Part shown: piece after piece, positions 17,500 to 25,167 of the stretch
Layout of the letters: every line of letters starts with the position of its first letter
Position numbering within the stretch: position 1 is the first letter of the stretch
Assembly: GCA_011051875.1 (NCBI GenBank)
Contig: DRKI01000183.1
Location: forward strand, 1-33,880
Origin: Desulfobulbus sp.
GTDB taxonomy: Bacteria; Desulfobacterota; Desulfobulbia; Desulfobulbales; Desulfobulbaceae
Reading direction: 5' to 3'
DNA length: 33,880 bases
Translations under genes and position numbers: made by a program
The notes under the pieces: generated by a model
The model's input: only the letters and a program-made list of their open reading frames with translations
What the model was told of the DNA's origin: nothing
Databases searched by the model: none

Positions 17500-18426
17500 A
17501 TGCTGAAGCCGCACGCTGTCTGCAGGTGGATGATACACCTTGTCATCCTGACGGGACTGCTGGTCTCGGCCGGAATCGCATCGGGTGGAACCGCTGTTGA
17601 TGCCGGTCAGTCACCGGTTCTGAGAAAGATCGTCGACCAGGGGGTTCTCAGGGTAGGGGTCAACCCCCTGTTCAAACCCTTTTCGTTTCCTGACAGCACG
17701 GGTCACCGCAAGGGGGTGGACGTTGACATGGCCGGTCTGCTGGCAGAAAAACTGGGGGTCAGGCTGGAGGTGGTTGTTCCGCAGTCATTCTCCGAGCTGA
17801 TTCCCATGCTGATCCAGGGCAGGGTCGATCTTGTCATGGCCGGCATGTCCATCACGTTCGATCGGGCCAGGGTGGTGGATTTCACTCAGCCCTACTTTGA
17901 CACCGGCCTGTCCATTCTGCTCAACAAGGTTGCCTCGGCCCGGCTCGGTATCGCGACCGCGGCCAACTACCAGGACCTTGTCGATGAACTTCACCGGACC
18001 AGGAAGATGAACCGGCTCCGGGTGGCCGTCACCAGGGGCAAGGCACCGGAACAGGTCGTGCCCCGCTATTTTCCCGGTGCCGTCATCAGGGCGTATGCCA
18101 GCAACGAGGAGGCCGCCGCGGCAACGCTCAGGGGAGAAACAGACATCATGGTCCATGACGAGATTTTTCTCAAGGTATGGCTCAGGGAACATGCGCGGGA
18201 GGCCAAGTACCGGCTGGTGGTGCTCGATCCTCCCTTCAAACCGGATTATTACGGGATTGCCGTGCACAAGGGCAATCAGGACCTGCTCAACCTGCTCAAT
18301 GTCTTCATCCTGGAGCTTCAGGCCAACAGCCAGATAGAGCAGTTCATGGGACAATACCTGCCCGTCCGGGCCAAGGTGGTCACCAGGAGCTACAACATCA
18401 GTGAAGACTACTATGGAGGAGACTGA
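17500..18426 (+). CDS. Family-3 solute-binding protein (amino acid type)
   Basis: 308 residues. ATG 17500 follows GGAGGAG. The N-terminal hydrophobic signal (about 12-32) has no lipobox cysteine, so a free periplasmic protein is predicted. The mature part is a bilobed SBP_bac_3 domain: VLRVGVNPLFKPFSFPD, KGVDVDMAGLLAEKLG, LIQGRVDLVMAGMSITFDRARVVDFT and PDYYGIAVHKGNQDLL. The family binds polar amino acids for ABC importers. Here no permease or ATPase gene follows. Instead, a cation symporter gene starts one base after the stop. The binding protein may therefore feed the symporter or act as a sensor partner. An unlinked ABC core remains possible. Confidence 0.88.
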   Translation: MLKPHAVCRWMIHLVILTGLLVSAGIASGGTAVDAGQSPVLRKIVDQGVLRVGVNPLFKPFSFPDSTGHRKGVDVDMAGLLAEKLGVRLEVVVPQSFSELIPMLIQGRVDLVMAGMSITFDRARVVDFTQPYFDTGLSILLNKVASARLGIATAANYQDLVDELHRTRKMNRLRVAVTRGKAPEQVVPRYFPGAVIRAYASNEEAAAATLRGETDIMVHDEIFLKVWLREHAREAKYRLVVLDPPFKPDYYGIAVHKGNQDLLNLLNVFILELQANSQIEQFMGQYLPVRAKVVTRSYNISEDYYGGD

Positions 18427-18427
18427 T

Positions 18428-19765
18428 ATGGCCGAAGCAGCAAAGAAAAAAGGCATTGACCTGCAATGGAAGATTCTCATCGGTATTGTGGGCGGCATCG
18501 CCCTGGGCATCGGGATCAATATCGCGGTGGGGCCCGGGGTCACATCGGGTCCGCTGTTCATCATGAAGACGATCTTCAAGTATGGCGGCGATATCTTTAT
18601 CCGCCTCTTGCGGATGCTCATCGTTCCCCTGGTCTTTGCCTCCATCTACATGGCGGTCGCCAACCTGGGTGATATCCGTTCCCTGGGAAAAATCGGCGGC
18701 AGGACCATAGGCTACTACATGCTCACCACGGCCCTTGCCGTCCTGGCCGGCCTTATTGTCGTCAATCTGATCAATCCCGGCCTGGGCATCGACAAGGAGG
18801 CGCTTTCCGCTCTCAATATCACCACCGAAGTGCCGGCCAAGGTCTCCAGGCAGGGCGTGGGTGACCGCAGTGCTGTGGTCATCATCGTGGACACCTTTGT
18901 CAACATGATCCCCAAAAACCCGGCCGCTGCCTTTGCCACGGGCAATATCCTGCAGATCATATTCTTTACCATCTTTCTGGCAGTGTTCGGCGCCATTGTC
19001 GGCAGGGATGTGGAACCGCTCACCAGGGTGATCCACGGCATTGACCGTATCATGCAGCGGGGCATCATGGCGGTCATGGAGATCGCTCCCTATGCGATCT
19101 TCATGCTGGTGACCGCGATCTTCATGGATCTCGGTTTTCCGGCACTCAAGGCGCTGGGCAAGTATGGCCTCACTGTACTGCTGGGGCTTTTCATCCATGG
19201 ATTCCTCACCCTGCCCGTCCTGGTCCTGCTGATGGGACGCTATAATCCGCTCAGGCTGCTGCGCGCCCTGTCACCTGCCATGATGACCGCCTGGTCCACG
19301 GCTTCCAGCGCCGCCACCCTGCCCATGACCATGAGCAACCTGGAAAAACGGGCCGGCGTGGACAGCCGCATCGGCAATTTTGTCCTGCCCCTGGGCGCAA
19401 CCATCAACATGGACGGCACCGCGCTCTACGAGTCGGTGGCGGTGATCTTCATCGCCCAGCTCATGGGTGTGGATTTGACCATGGGCATGCAGATCGTTAT
19501 CTTTATCACGGCTTCCCTGGCCGCTGTCGGTGCTGCGGCCATTCCCGGCGCCGGCCTGGTGACCATGGGTATCGTCCTGACCGCCGCCGGTCTGCCGCTG
19601 GACGGCATCGGCCTGATTCTGGCCATTGATCGGATCCTGGACCAGTTCCGGACCGCCATCAATGTCTGGGGTGATGCCACGGCCGCCATTGTTGTCGGTC
19701 GCGCCGAGGACGCCATCCGGGAGAAGACCGAACTTGACGGAGTCGAAGTGACTGCCACCATCTGA
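18428..19765 (+). CDS. DAACS-family dicarboxylate/amino acid:cation symporter
   Basis: 445 residues, inner membrane, GltP/GltT/DctA family. ATG 18428 is preceded by GGAGGAG. Hallmarks: several hydrophobic helices, the first reentrant loop TASSAATLPMTM (substrate-coordinating serines), the helix-7 motif NMDGTALYE, the second reentrant loop AAIPGAGLVTMGIVL, and the helix-8 segment AIDRILDQFRTAINVWGDA with the D/R/N residues that bind aspartate or glutamate in relatives. The R in DQFRTAINV favours an acidic amino acid or C4-dicarboxylate over neutral amino acids. Substrate and coupling ion (sodium or proton) are not decided. It is directly coupled to the binding-protein gene. Confidence 0.92.
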   Translation: MAEAAKKKGIDLQWKILIGIVGGIALGIGINIAVGPGVTSGPLFIMKTIFKYGGDIFIRLLRMLIVPLVFASIYMAVANLGDIRSLGKIGGRTIGYYMLTTALAVLAGLIVVNLINPGLGIDKEALSALNITTEVPAKVSRQGVGDRSAVVIIVDTFVNMIPKNPAAAFATGNILQIIFFTIFLAVFGAIVGRDVEPLTRVIHGIDRIMQRGIMAVMEIAPYAIFMLVTAIFMDLGFPALKALGKYGLTVLLGLFIHGFLTLPVLVLLMGRYNPLRLLRALSPAMMTAWSTASSAATLPMTMSNLEKRAGVDSRIGNFVLPLGATINMDGTALYESVAVIFIAQLMGVDLTMGMQIVIFITASLAAVGAAAIPGAGLVTMGIVLTAAGLPLDGIGLILAIDRILDQFRTAINVWGDATAAIVVGRAEDAIREKTELDGVEVTATI

Positions 19766-19781
19766 GCCCTGGGAGAAAATT

Positions 19782-20060
19782 ATGGAATTTCCGAAACAGA
19801 TCCACGATTTCATGCTGCATGACGTTGCCGGACGCTGGACCTACAAGGGGAATGAGCTGCAGAGCGCCCACTATATCCGGCTCGGCTCACGGATGAGTCT
19901 TTATATTCAGACCATTGCCAAGCGCGACGGTGACCTGGAATACATGATCAGGCTGAGAGACAGCTACATCAGTGGCATGAAGACCCTGGAGGAGGCGGTG
20001 GCCGTGGCCAGGGAGGTCATCGAGGAAAACAAGTTGTTCATTGAAGAAAATACCCTTTGA
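19782..20060 (+). CDS. Conserved-looking 92-residue protein, function unknown
   Basis: ATG 19782 follows GGGAGA and lies 16 bases after the symporter stop, so it is the third gene of the operon. It is a soluble, mixed-charge protein without signal or membrane segment. The C-terminal third (MKTLEEAVAVAREVIEENK) is a long charged helix. I do not recognise a family. Its place suggests a cytoplasmic accessory or regulator of the transport pair, but nothing in the sequence proves this. Confidence 0.7.
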   Translation: MEFPKQIHDFMLHDVAGRWTYKGNELQSAHYIRLGSRMSLYIQTIAKRDGDLEYMIRLRDSYISGMKTLEEAVAVAREVIEENKLFIEENTL

Positions 20061-20064
20061 TGGA

Positions 20065-20087
20065 GCAGCGGGATTTTCTCCCGCTGC
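20065..20087 (+). terminator. Hairpin at the end of the transport operon
   Basis: A perfect 9-bp stem, GCAGCGGGA/TCCCGCTGC with loop TTTTC, starts five bases after the stop codon. No T-run follows, so it may stabilise the 3' end or act as a Rho-dependent end point rather than a classical intrinsic terminator. Confidence 0.5.
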
Positions 20088-20140
20088 CGGCATGGTGAGC
20101 CCGGGCAGGTCCCCTGCCGGTCCGCTCCTCCCAGCCGGAC

Positions 20141-20178
20141 AAAAAAAGCGGCAGCATGGAAGAGTTCCATGCTGCCGC
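20141..20178 (-). terminator. Strong intrinsic terminator of the heptaheme cytochrome gene
   Basis: A 14-bp perfect stem (20148-20161/20165-20178) with a 3-base loop, followed on the minus strand by seven T (20147-20141). It ends transcription coming from the cytochrome gene 31 bases upstream. Confidence 0.93.
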
Positions 20179-20208
20179 CGGTCCGTTCCCGGGAAACGGT
20201 TTCCGGGA

Positions 20209-21822
20209 TCAGGGCCCGATCAGGCCATGATTGACATCCGCCGGCTGGCGCTGGTAGCTGATCTCATCGTTGTGGCACATCTTGCATGTGCTGTTCTTGT
20301 CCGGGGTCCCGGGACCCGGGGCGTAGAACTGGGTGACGCCGCCGCTGCTCGCCATCACGTCGGCCAGGTCTCCATCGGGCCGGCCGGATTCATCCAGGTA
20401 ACGCAGGTTGATCATGGGCACCTTGTCGTTGGTGCCGGGAGAACTGGTCAACTCGCCATGCCGGGCCATGGCCGGTGACGGCGAACCGTGCACGTTGTGG
20501 CAGGCGGTGCAGCTCATGGGCGAGTCCGGCACGCCGTCCCAGTCAGAGTCCCAGACCGGATCATTGCCGCAATATCCCCTGCCATTGATGTGACGGCGGT
20601 GTTCGTTGCGCACGTTGCCGTTGGCGTCGAGGTGGGAGTCGTTGCGGAAGTTGGTCTGCAGCGGATATTGAAACATCTCGCCGCTGTCATAGATCTCGCC
20701 CAGCACCTTGCTCCGGTCATGGCAGGAAAAACAGAGAGCAAAGTCATTGGTGGTGGCCGGGTCCTCATCGGAGTTGCAGCCGGTGCGCGGGATCTCCATG
20801 GCCGGAACCGTATCGCTGTCGGTCTCCACGTTGACCAGCCGGTAGCCGGAGCTGTAGTTGGCCTGGTCGGCCTGGTAGGTCCGCGCCAGACCGTCGATAT
20901 GGCTGCTCCTGATGTCATGGCAGTTGTCACAGCCGATCTTGTGACCGTTGACAAAGTAGCCGTAGGAGAGGTCCTTCTTGTACTGGAATTCGCACAGCGA
21001 GTTGACGGTCAGGGGAGGCGGACTGACCCGGACCAGCTTGAGATAGCGCACCGGGACAAAGACATCCAGCCGTGATTCGTTCCAGCCCGTGTCCGGGCCG
21101 ATCTTCCAGGCCGGGGCGGCAAAGATGACCGACTGGCCGAGCAGGATCCTGGTCCAGTTTTCGGTGTCAGTACCGCCATAGACCTCCCACTGGCTTTCCT
21201 GATCCGATGTGGTGTAGAACCTGACATGGGAGATATCGGTCACTTCGCCCAGATCGAAAATGATATAGGTGCCGTCGCGGACCACGTTGCCCGTGTCCGT
21301 GTCACCGTCCAGCAGGTTGTCGGCGCCGGGAAAATCGCTGGCCGCCACAGCGGCCGGGGACTGCCAGTCGCCGGTCATGGTCCTGCCGGCGATATTTGGA
21401 GCCGGAACATCATTGATGACCGCGGTGCCGTCATCATGACAGCCAAGGCACCAGCGCTCCTTGCCCGGCCTGAGATGACCGGAGTCGTCGTAGACCACCG
21501 ATGTCATCCTTCCCCAGTTGTAGCGTGCGCCGATTTCCGGATCATTGACGCCGTCGATGGCTCCGTCCGGGCTGTGGCAGGGTATGCAGTGGGAATAGTT
21601 GACCGTGCGCCTTGACGGCTTGCCGTCATGGCAGGTGAAGCACTTGTTGCCCAGCTTGGGGCCCCACTCCTCATCCCAGTGCACATGGTGCGAGGCCCAG
21701 CCGCCCATACCGCCACCGCCCATACCTCCACGCATACCCCATGCAGCGGCCGTGTCCGGCCAGGTTGCGCCGCAAAGGGCAAGGGCCGCGGCCGCCGCGA
21801 CAACCAGTATCCTGTCTTTCAT
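20209..21822 (-). CDS. Periplasmic heptaheme c-type cytochrome with discoidin-like insert
   Basis: 537 residues. ATG 21822 has GGAGG ahead and is followed by a clear Sec signal (hydrophobic to about 21, cleavage near DTAAA-WG). Seven CXXCH haem sites are at C61, C79, C125, C298, C364, C438 and C513, with many extra histidines as possible distal ligands. Between haems 3 and 4, residues about 150-285 resemble an F5/8 type C (discoidin) beta-sandwich: NLLDGDTDT, YIIFDLGEVTDISHVRFYTT, QWEVYGGTDTENW and VRYLKLVRV. A glycine-methionine-rich segment lies at 30-42. It probably moves electrons in the periplasm or at the surface; partner and donor are unknown. It is monocistronic, with its own terminator and a candidate -24/-12 promoter. 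Confidence 0.88.
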   Translation of the reverse strand: MKDRILVVAAAAALALCGATWPDTAAAWGMRGGMGGGGMGGWASHHVHWDEEWGPKLGNKCFTCHDGKPSRRTVNYSHCIPCHSPDGAIDGVNDPEIGARYNWGRMTSVVYDDSGHLRPGKERWCLGCHDDGTAVINDVPAPNIAGRTMTGDWQSPAAVAASDFPGADNLLDGDTDTGNVVRDGTYIIFDLGEVTDISHVRFYTTSDQESQWEVYGGTDTENWTRILLGQSVIFAAPAWKIGPDTGWNESRLDVFVPVRYLKLVRVSPPPLTVNSLCEFQYKKDLSYGYFVNGHKIGCDNCHDIRSSHIDGLARTYQADQANYSSGYRLVNVETDSDTVPAMEIPRTGCNSDEDPATTNDFALCFSCHDRSKVLGEIYDSGEMFQYPLQTNFRNDSHLDANGNVRNEHRRHINGRGYCGNDPVWDSDWDGVPDSPMSCTACHNVHGSPSPAMARHGELTSSPGTNDKVPMINLRYLDESGRPDGDLADVMASSGGVTQFYAPGPGTPDKNSTCKMCHNDEISYQRQPADVNHGLIGP

Positions 21823-21926
21823 ACGCTTTTCCTCCCTGTTTCTTTCGGGACGCTCCCGGTCGGGTTTTCCGGCTCTTCTGCAGGTCCTGTCCTGCAGCCG
21901 GGATGGTGTCTCATGTGAGAGCCCAT

Positions 21927-21940
21927 GCAAACAGGAAACC
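21927..21940 (-). promoter_or_regulatory. Candidate sigma-54 promoter of the cytochrome gene
   Basis: The minus strand reads TGGTTTCCTGTTTGCAT. GG and GC are ten bases apart and the -12 TTGCA is perfect, but the -24 CAC is missing. The predicted start is near 21915. The leader would include a 7-bp hairpin, CTGCAGG/CCTGCAG (21878-21897). Confidence 0.35.
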
Positions 21941-22041
21941 AGGTGTGCGGCAGGGTGCACTGTTCCCTGGTACTCTGTATGGTTCCGGGATGTTGAGAGA
22001 CCGGAAAATGAATTACCAGTCAGTGGAATAGCTGAAAAGAA

Positions 22042-22066
22042 GGAAAAAATCGACCTGATTTTTTCC
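22042..22066. terminator. A/T-rich hairpin between cNMP-protein and cytochrome genes
   Basis: A perfect 10-bp stem, GGAAAAAATC/GATTTTTTCC, with a 5-base loop. Read on the minus strand it lies about 50 bases after the cNMP-protein stop and is preceded by CCGG...CCGG and a T6 run (22085-22102). Together these form a plausible terminator zone, and the symmetric A/T arms could work for either strand. Confidence 0.55.
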
Positions 22067-22118
22067 GGAAGGCTGGAAAAAACCGGATAACCGGAAATAG
22101 CGGCTGTCAACCAACCAC

Positions 22119-23216
22119 TCAATTCACCTTGGGCACGGCCTGTTCGTCAATGCGCTGCAACCCCTCCATGAGAAGTTTCATGAAGTAGCCGATCTCCGGG
22201 ACATCGAAGTCCTGGGGCGGCAGGCCCGGCGTGAACTTGAAGCGGCCCTTTTTTTCGCGCAAAATCTCGTAAAAGGCGGTCTCGCCCTTGTGGCCGGCAT
22301 AGGATGCCTTGATCAGGGCACCCTGCCGCAGGGAGAAACGGGCCGTACCCTTGGGGAGCTGGGTGATGGTGAGGATGCCGGTCTTGTTGTTGACGTTGAG
22401 GGTCTGGAAAAGGGCCTCGGGCGGGATCTCCTCGAGTTTGCCGATCATGCCCGAGGCATAGTCGTCGGAGCGAATCCGGTTGGAGTCGGACAACCGCTTG
22501 GCGAGGAGCTGGGTGAAGTAGAGTTGCAGGGAAGGGTACTGCTGCAGGATCTTTCTGAATTTTTTATGTTCGATATAGATGATGTCGCACGCTTCCACGG
22601 CCTGGACCGTGGCGCCGATGTTCTCTTCGCAGATCAGGCTCATCTCGCCGAAGACCTCGCCCCTGCCGAGCCTGGTGATGGAGATGCCGGCGTCGTTGAG
22701 GACCTCCACCGTGCCGGTGACGATGATGAACAGGTTGCCGCCGGGATCGCCCTTGCGGATGATGATCTCGTTTTTCTCGAATCGCTCCAGGTTGAAGAAC
22801 CTGATGACAGAGTTGAGATTGTTCTGATCAATATTCCGGAAAAACGAAAAATTGCTCAGCAGGTGCATGATGCTGGCGATCTGGTTGCTGCCATTGCTGC
22901 TTTCTTCCTCTTCGGCCTGGAAACCGCGCTGGTGTTCCAGCCTGATGGAGCCGGTGCAGCCGCTGCAGGTGATCAGGCAGTCGGGGATCTGGTCTGCCCG
23001 TTCATACTCGATGATGATCCGGGTCAGGTCTCCGCTCAGGATCTTGCAGTGGTCGCGGCCGGCCGGTGAATGCACCACCGTGGTGTTGATAAAGGAGTTG
23101 TCGCCGTCGCTCTCCATGCAGATGGCGATCCCGGAGATGGTAAAGATATCACCGTACCGGTACATGGGACAGTGGCGGGTCTCCGTGACCCGGAATGTTA
23201 TCTTGGGAAAGCCCAT
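22119..23216 (-). CDS. Cyclic-nucleotide-binding domain plus DUF4388 (PATAN-like) protein
   Basis: 365 residues from ATG 23216. N-terminal domain (1-110) has spaced cysteines (HCPMYRYGD, AICMESDG, DHCKI, CLITCSGC) and resembles a small TIGR04076-like or metal-binding unit. Residues about 125-245 are a cNMP-binding domain (FFRNIDQNNLNSVIRFF, IIRKGDPGGNLFIIVTGTVEV, RLGRGEVFGEMSLICEENIGATVQA). Residues about 265-355 match DUF4388: GMIGKLEEIPPEALFQTL, KTGILTITQ, ARFSLRQGALIKASY and FKFTPG. There is no helix-turn-helix, so it is not a CRP-type regulator. It is likely a signalling adaptor that reads a nucleotide or redox cue. A good promoter lies upstream. Its gene is upstream of the cytochrome gene but separated by a terminator-like hairpin. 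Confidence 0.82.
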   Translation of the reverse strand: MGFPKITFRVTETRHCPMYRYGDIFTISGIAICMESDGDNSFINTTVVHSPAGRDHCKILSGDLTRIIIEYERADQIPDCLITCSGCTGSIRLEHQRGFQAEEEESSNGSNQIASIMHLLSNFSFFRNIDQNNLNSVIRFFNLERFEKNEIIIRKGDPGGNLFIIVTGTVEVLNDAGISITRLGRGEVFGEMSLICEENIGATVQAVEACDIIYIEHKKFRKILQQYPSLQLYFTQLLAKRLSDSNRIRSDDYASGMIGKLEEIPPEALFQTLNVNNKTGILTITQLPKGTARFSLRQGALIKASYAGHKGETAFYEILREKKGRFKFTPGLPPQDFDVPEIGYFMKLLMEGLQRIDEQAVPKVN

Positions 23217-23294
23217 CTCTGCTGCCTGGCCGTCTCGTGCGGCGGTTTTCCGCCCTGCGGTGAAATGATGATGAATTCTGTCTGGGATTAGTCT

Positions 23295-23324
23295 ATTATG
23301 CACAGAAAAAAGAAAAGGGTGCAA
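23295..23324 (-). promoter_or_regulatory. Sigma-70 type promoter of the cNMP-DUF4388 gene
   Basis: On the minus strand TTGCAC (23324-23319), an 18-bp T-rich spacer and CATAAT (23300-23295) lie about 80 bp upstream of the start codon. It is the clearest sigma-70 type promoter in the window. Confidence 0.6.
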
Positions 23325-23459
23325 TGAATTTTCTTCACCTGACCGTCGGGGGCGGGCGGACGCCGACTGCGGACCGACACCAGGCTGTGCTGTTTCCTGC
23401 CGGCCGGAACGGGTCGGCCGGCGGACGGGCGGAGTGATATCTTTTTCGGACCAGTACCA

Positions 23460-25085
23460 ATGCTGCATACATCTGTCACACCGGCCGGCAGGTTCCGTGT
23501 CGGAGTCCATAAACCGTTCTACGAGGTGGTCAATCTCAGGCGCCGGGACCAGGTTGGCAGGCTCGGAATCCTGGCGGACGGATCCCCGGTGGATAACCGG
23601 GTCAATTTCCCTGCCGAAGATGTCAGGGAAGAGTCGGCGCGCTGGATCTACGAGATCGCCAACGCCTTCGCCTTCCGGGGCGCCACCTATATCGATTCCG
23701 GCTGGGCCCGGGCCAGGGCCAGGGATCCGGCCTCCATCCGCATCAGGCCGAGGCCCGATTGCTCGCTCTTTCAACTCCTGGGCAACTACCTGGACCTGGA
23801 CCAGGTCCGGCAGGTCCTCGCCGAGCTGCCGCGGCCCCTGCTCTATGACCTGGCCGCCAACTCCACGGACCCGGAAGAGCTGATGCTGCTGGCCCGGGGC
23901 TGCTGCCGGATGGTGATGGGCCGGGACGGCCTTCCCACGGGGTTGCGTTACAGGCGCGACGACAATGGCAGGCTGCGGGCCGAGATCGATGACTTCGAGT
24001 TGTTCGAGACCATTGCCAACAACCCCTTTCTGCCCGATCCCTACAAGGAGGTAATGGTCCTGCGGCCCGGTGTGCAGGGCGAAAGCGAGATCGTCGGCGA
24101 GTGGGATGATCCCCATGTCTTCGAATACCTGCGCCGCAACTCCTACATTCCCTGGGGGCACTTTGCGGCCAACATGGCCAACGACGCCATCCGTTATGCC
24201 ACCTCAGAGCTTTCCCTCCGGGATATGCAGGGATTGCGTCATCTCTACTATCAGCGGATCTACGTCACCCTGGCCGGGCAGCTCGGGATCGAGGTGCCGG
24301 CCCGGCGGCGCTGCCTGGACACGGAGGAGCTCGAGGCCCTGCGCCGCAAGATCCTGCAGGAGGCCGCCGCGGGCGCCGATCTCCATACCGCCACCCTCTG
24401 GGGCTGGAACTTCGGTTATGATTTTTCCGGTTCCGGCTGCCGCCTGCACGCCTCGCACCAGATGATCCACCAGCAGTATGCCATGGTGCCGGCCGCCGTT
24501 GAACTCGTTGACGGCGGTGCCATGGCCAGTTACAGTTGCGGCGACCTGGTGGCTGAGACCGTCCGGGGCTACAGGGCGGAGCATGATCGTGATTTTTTTG
24601 CTGATTTCCTTGCCGCCATCCGTGGCAACACCCGCACGGACGGCGGGGATGGCGAGAGCAGCCTTGTGGTGTGGCAGGATGCCAATGTCCTGCTCTTTGT
24701 TCCCAAGGCCCAGGTTTCGCAGTGGGAGCTGCAGCTGATGGTGGTGGCGGACAGTGACCAGGGGCCGGTGGGTAACGTGATCGAGGCGGGCAGCGGGGTG
24801 CGGGCCTCCATCGACCGGGGTATCCTGATCGCGCAGCGCGTCCTGGCCGGGCTGGGTGCCCGCATGGTCTCCTCCATCGAGTACCCGAAGCGGCTTGGCC
24901 AGGCCAACGGCCAGCGGCTGCTCTACTCGTTTCTGCCCAAGCTGCCCTGGTCCATGGGCGCGTTCAGCGAGGCCCAGCTCCGGTTCATCAGCAGCCATTT
25001 TCCGGAAGACTTTGCCACAGCCTGCCGGGCCAGGCTGCCGGGACCGGAGATCACCGGCCAGGCAGGAGCACCCGGCGAAGGCTGA
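23460..25085 (+). CDS. Unrecognised 541-residue protein, weak GalT/HIT-like features
   Basis: The frame is long, GC-rich and without signal or membrane segments, so a cytoplasmic enzyme is likely. ATG 23460 is the first in-frame start; its ribosome site is weak. I do not recognise a family with confidence. Two segments recall the galactose-1-phosphate uridylyltransferase/HIT fold: a histidine-rich stretch near residues 328-342 (LHASHQMIHQQYAM), which resembles the H-x-H-x-Q nucleotide-transfer loop, and VLLFVPKAQVSQWELQLMV (about 417-435). The middle has a conserved-looking NSYIPWGHFAANMANDAIRY. It lies 82 bases before trpB on the same strand and diverges from the cNMP gene. Co-transcription with trpBA is possible. 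Function is unknown. Confidence 0.7.
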   Translation: MLHTSVTPAGRFRVGVHKPFYEVVNLRRRDQVGRLGILADGSPVDNRVNFPAEDVREESARWIYEIANAFAFRGATYIDSGWARARARDPASIRIRPRPDCSLFQLLGNYLDLDQVRQVLAELPRPLLYDLAANSTDPEELMLLARGCCRMVMGRDGLPTGLRYRRDDNGRLRAEIDDFELFETIANNPFLPDPYKEVMVLRPGVQGESEIVGEWDDPHVFEYLRRNSYIPWGHFAANMANDAIRYATSELSLRDMQGLRHLYYQRIYVTLAGQLGIEVPARRRCLDTEELEALRRKILQEAAAGADLHTATLWGWNFGYDFSGSGCRLHASHQMIHQQYAMVPAAVELVDGGAMASYSCGDLVAETVRGYRAEHDRDFFADFLAAIRGNTRTDGGDGESSLVVWQDANVLLFVPKAQVSQWELQLMVVADSDQGPVGNVIEAGSGVRASIDRGILIAQRVLAGLGARMVSSIEYPKRLGQANGQRLLYSFLPKLPWSMGAFSEAQLRFISSHFPEDFATACRARLPGPEITGQAGAPGEG

Positions 25086-25121
25086 GATTTACTTCAATAG
25101 ATGAGTACACAAAAAATATTT

Positions 25122-25160
25122 CCGGTCCTCGCGATTGCAGTGCCAGTCGCGATCTCCGGG
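25122..25160 (+). promoter_or_regulatory. Hairpin overlapping the trpB ribosome-binding site
   Basis: CCGG-tcct-CGCGA (25122-25134) can fold with TCGCG-atct-CCGG (25147-25159). TCCTC at 25126-25130 can alternatively pair with GAGGA (25160-25164), part of the trpB Shine-Dalgarno. This could limit trpB translation or be chance in GC-rich DNA. No tryptophan-rich leader peptide is present. Confidence 0.3.
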
Positions 25161-25167
25161 AGGAGCT

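Noticed and set aside
23217-24161. Long N-terminal extension of the cNMP-binding protein
   Set aside because: It would overlap the 541-residue gene and the promoter at 23295-23324; the extension is low-complexity antisense sequence.
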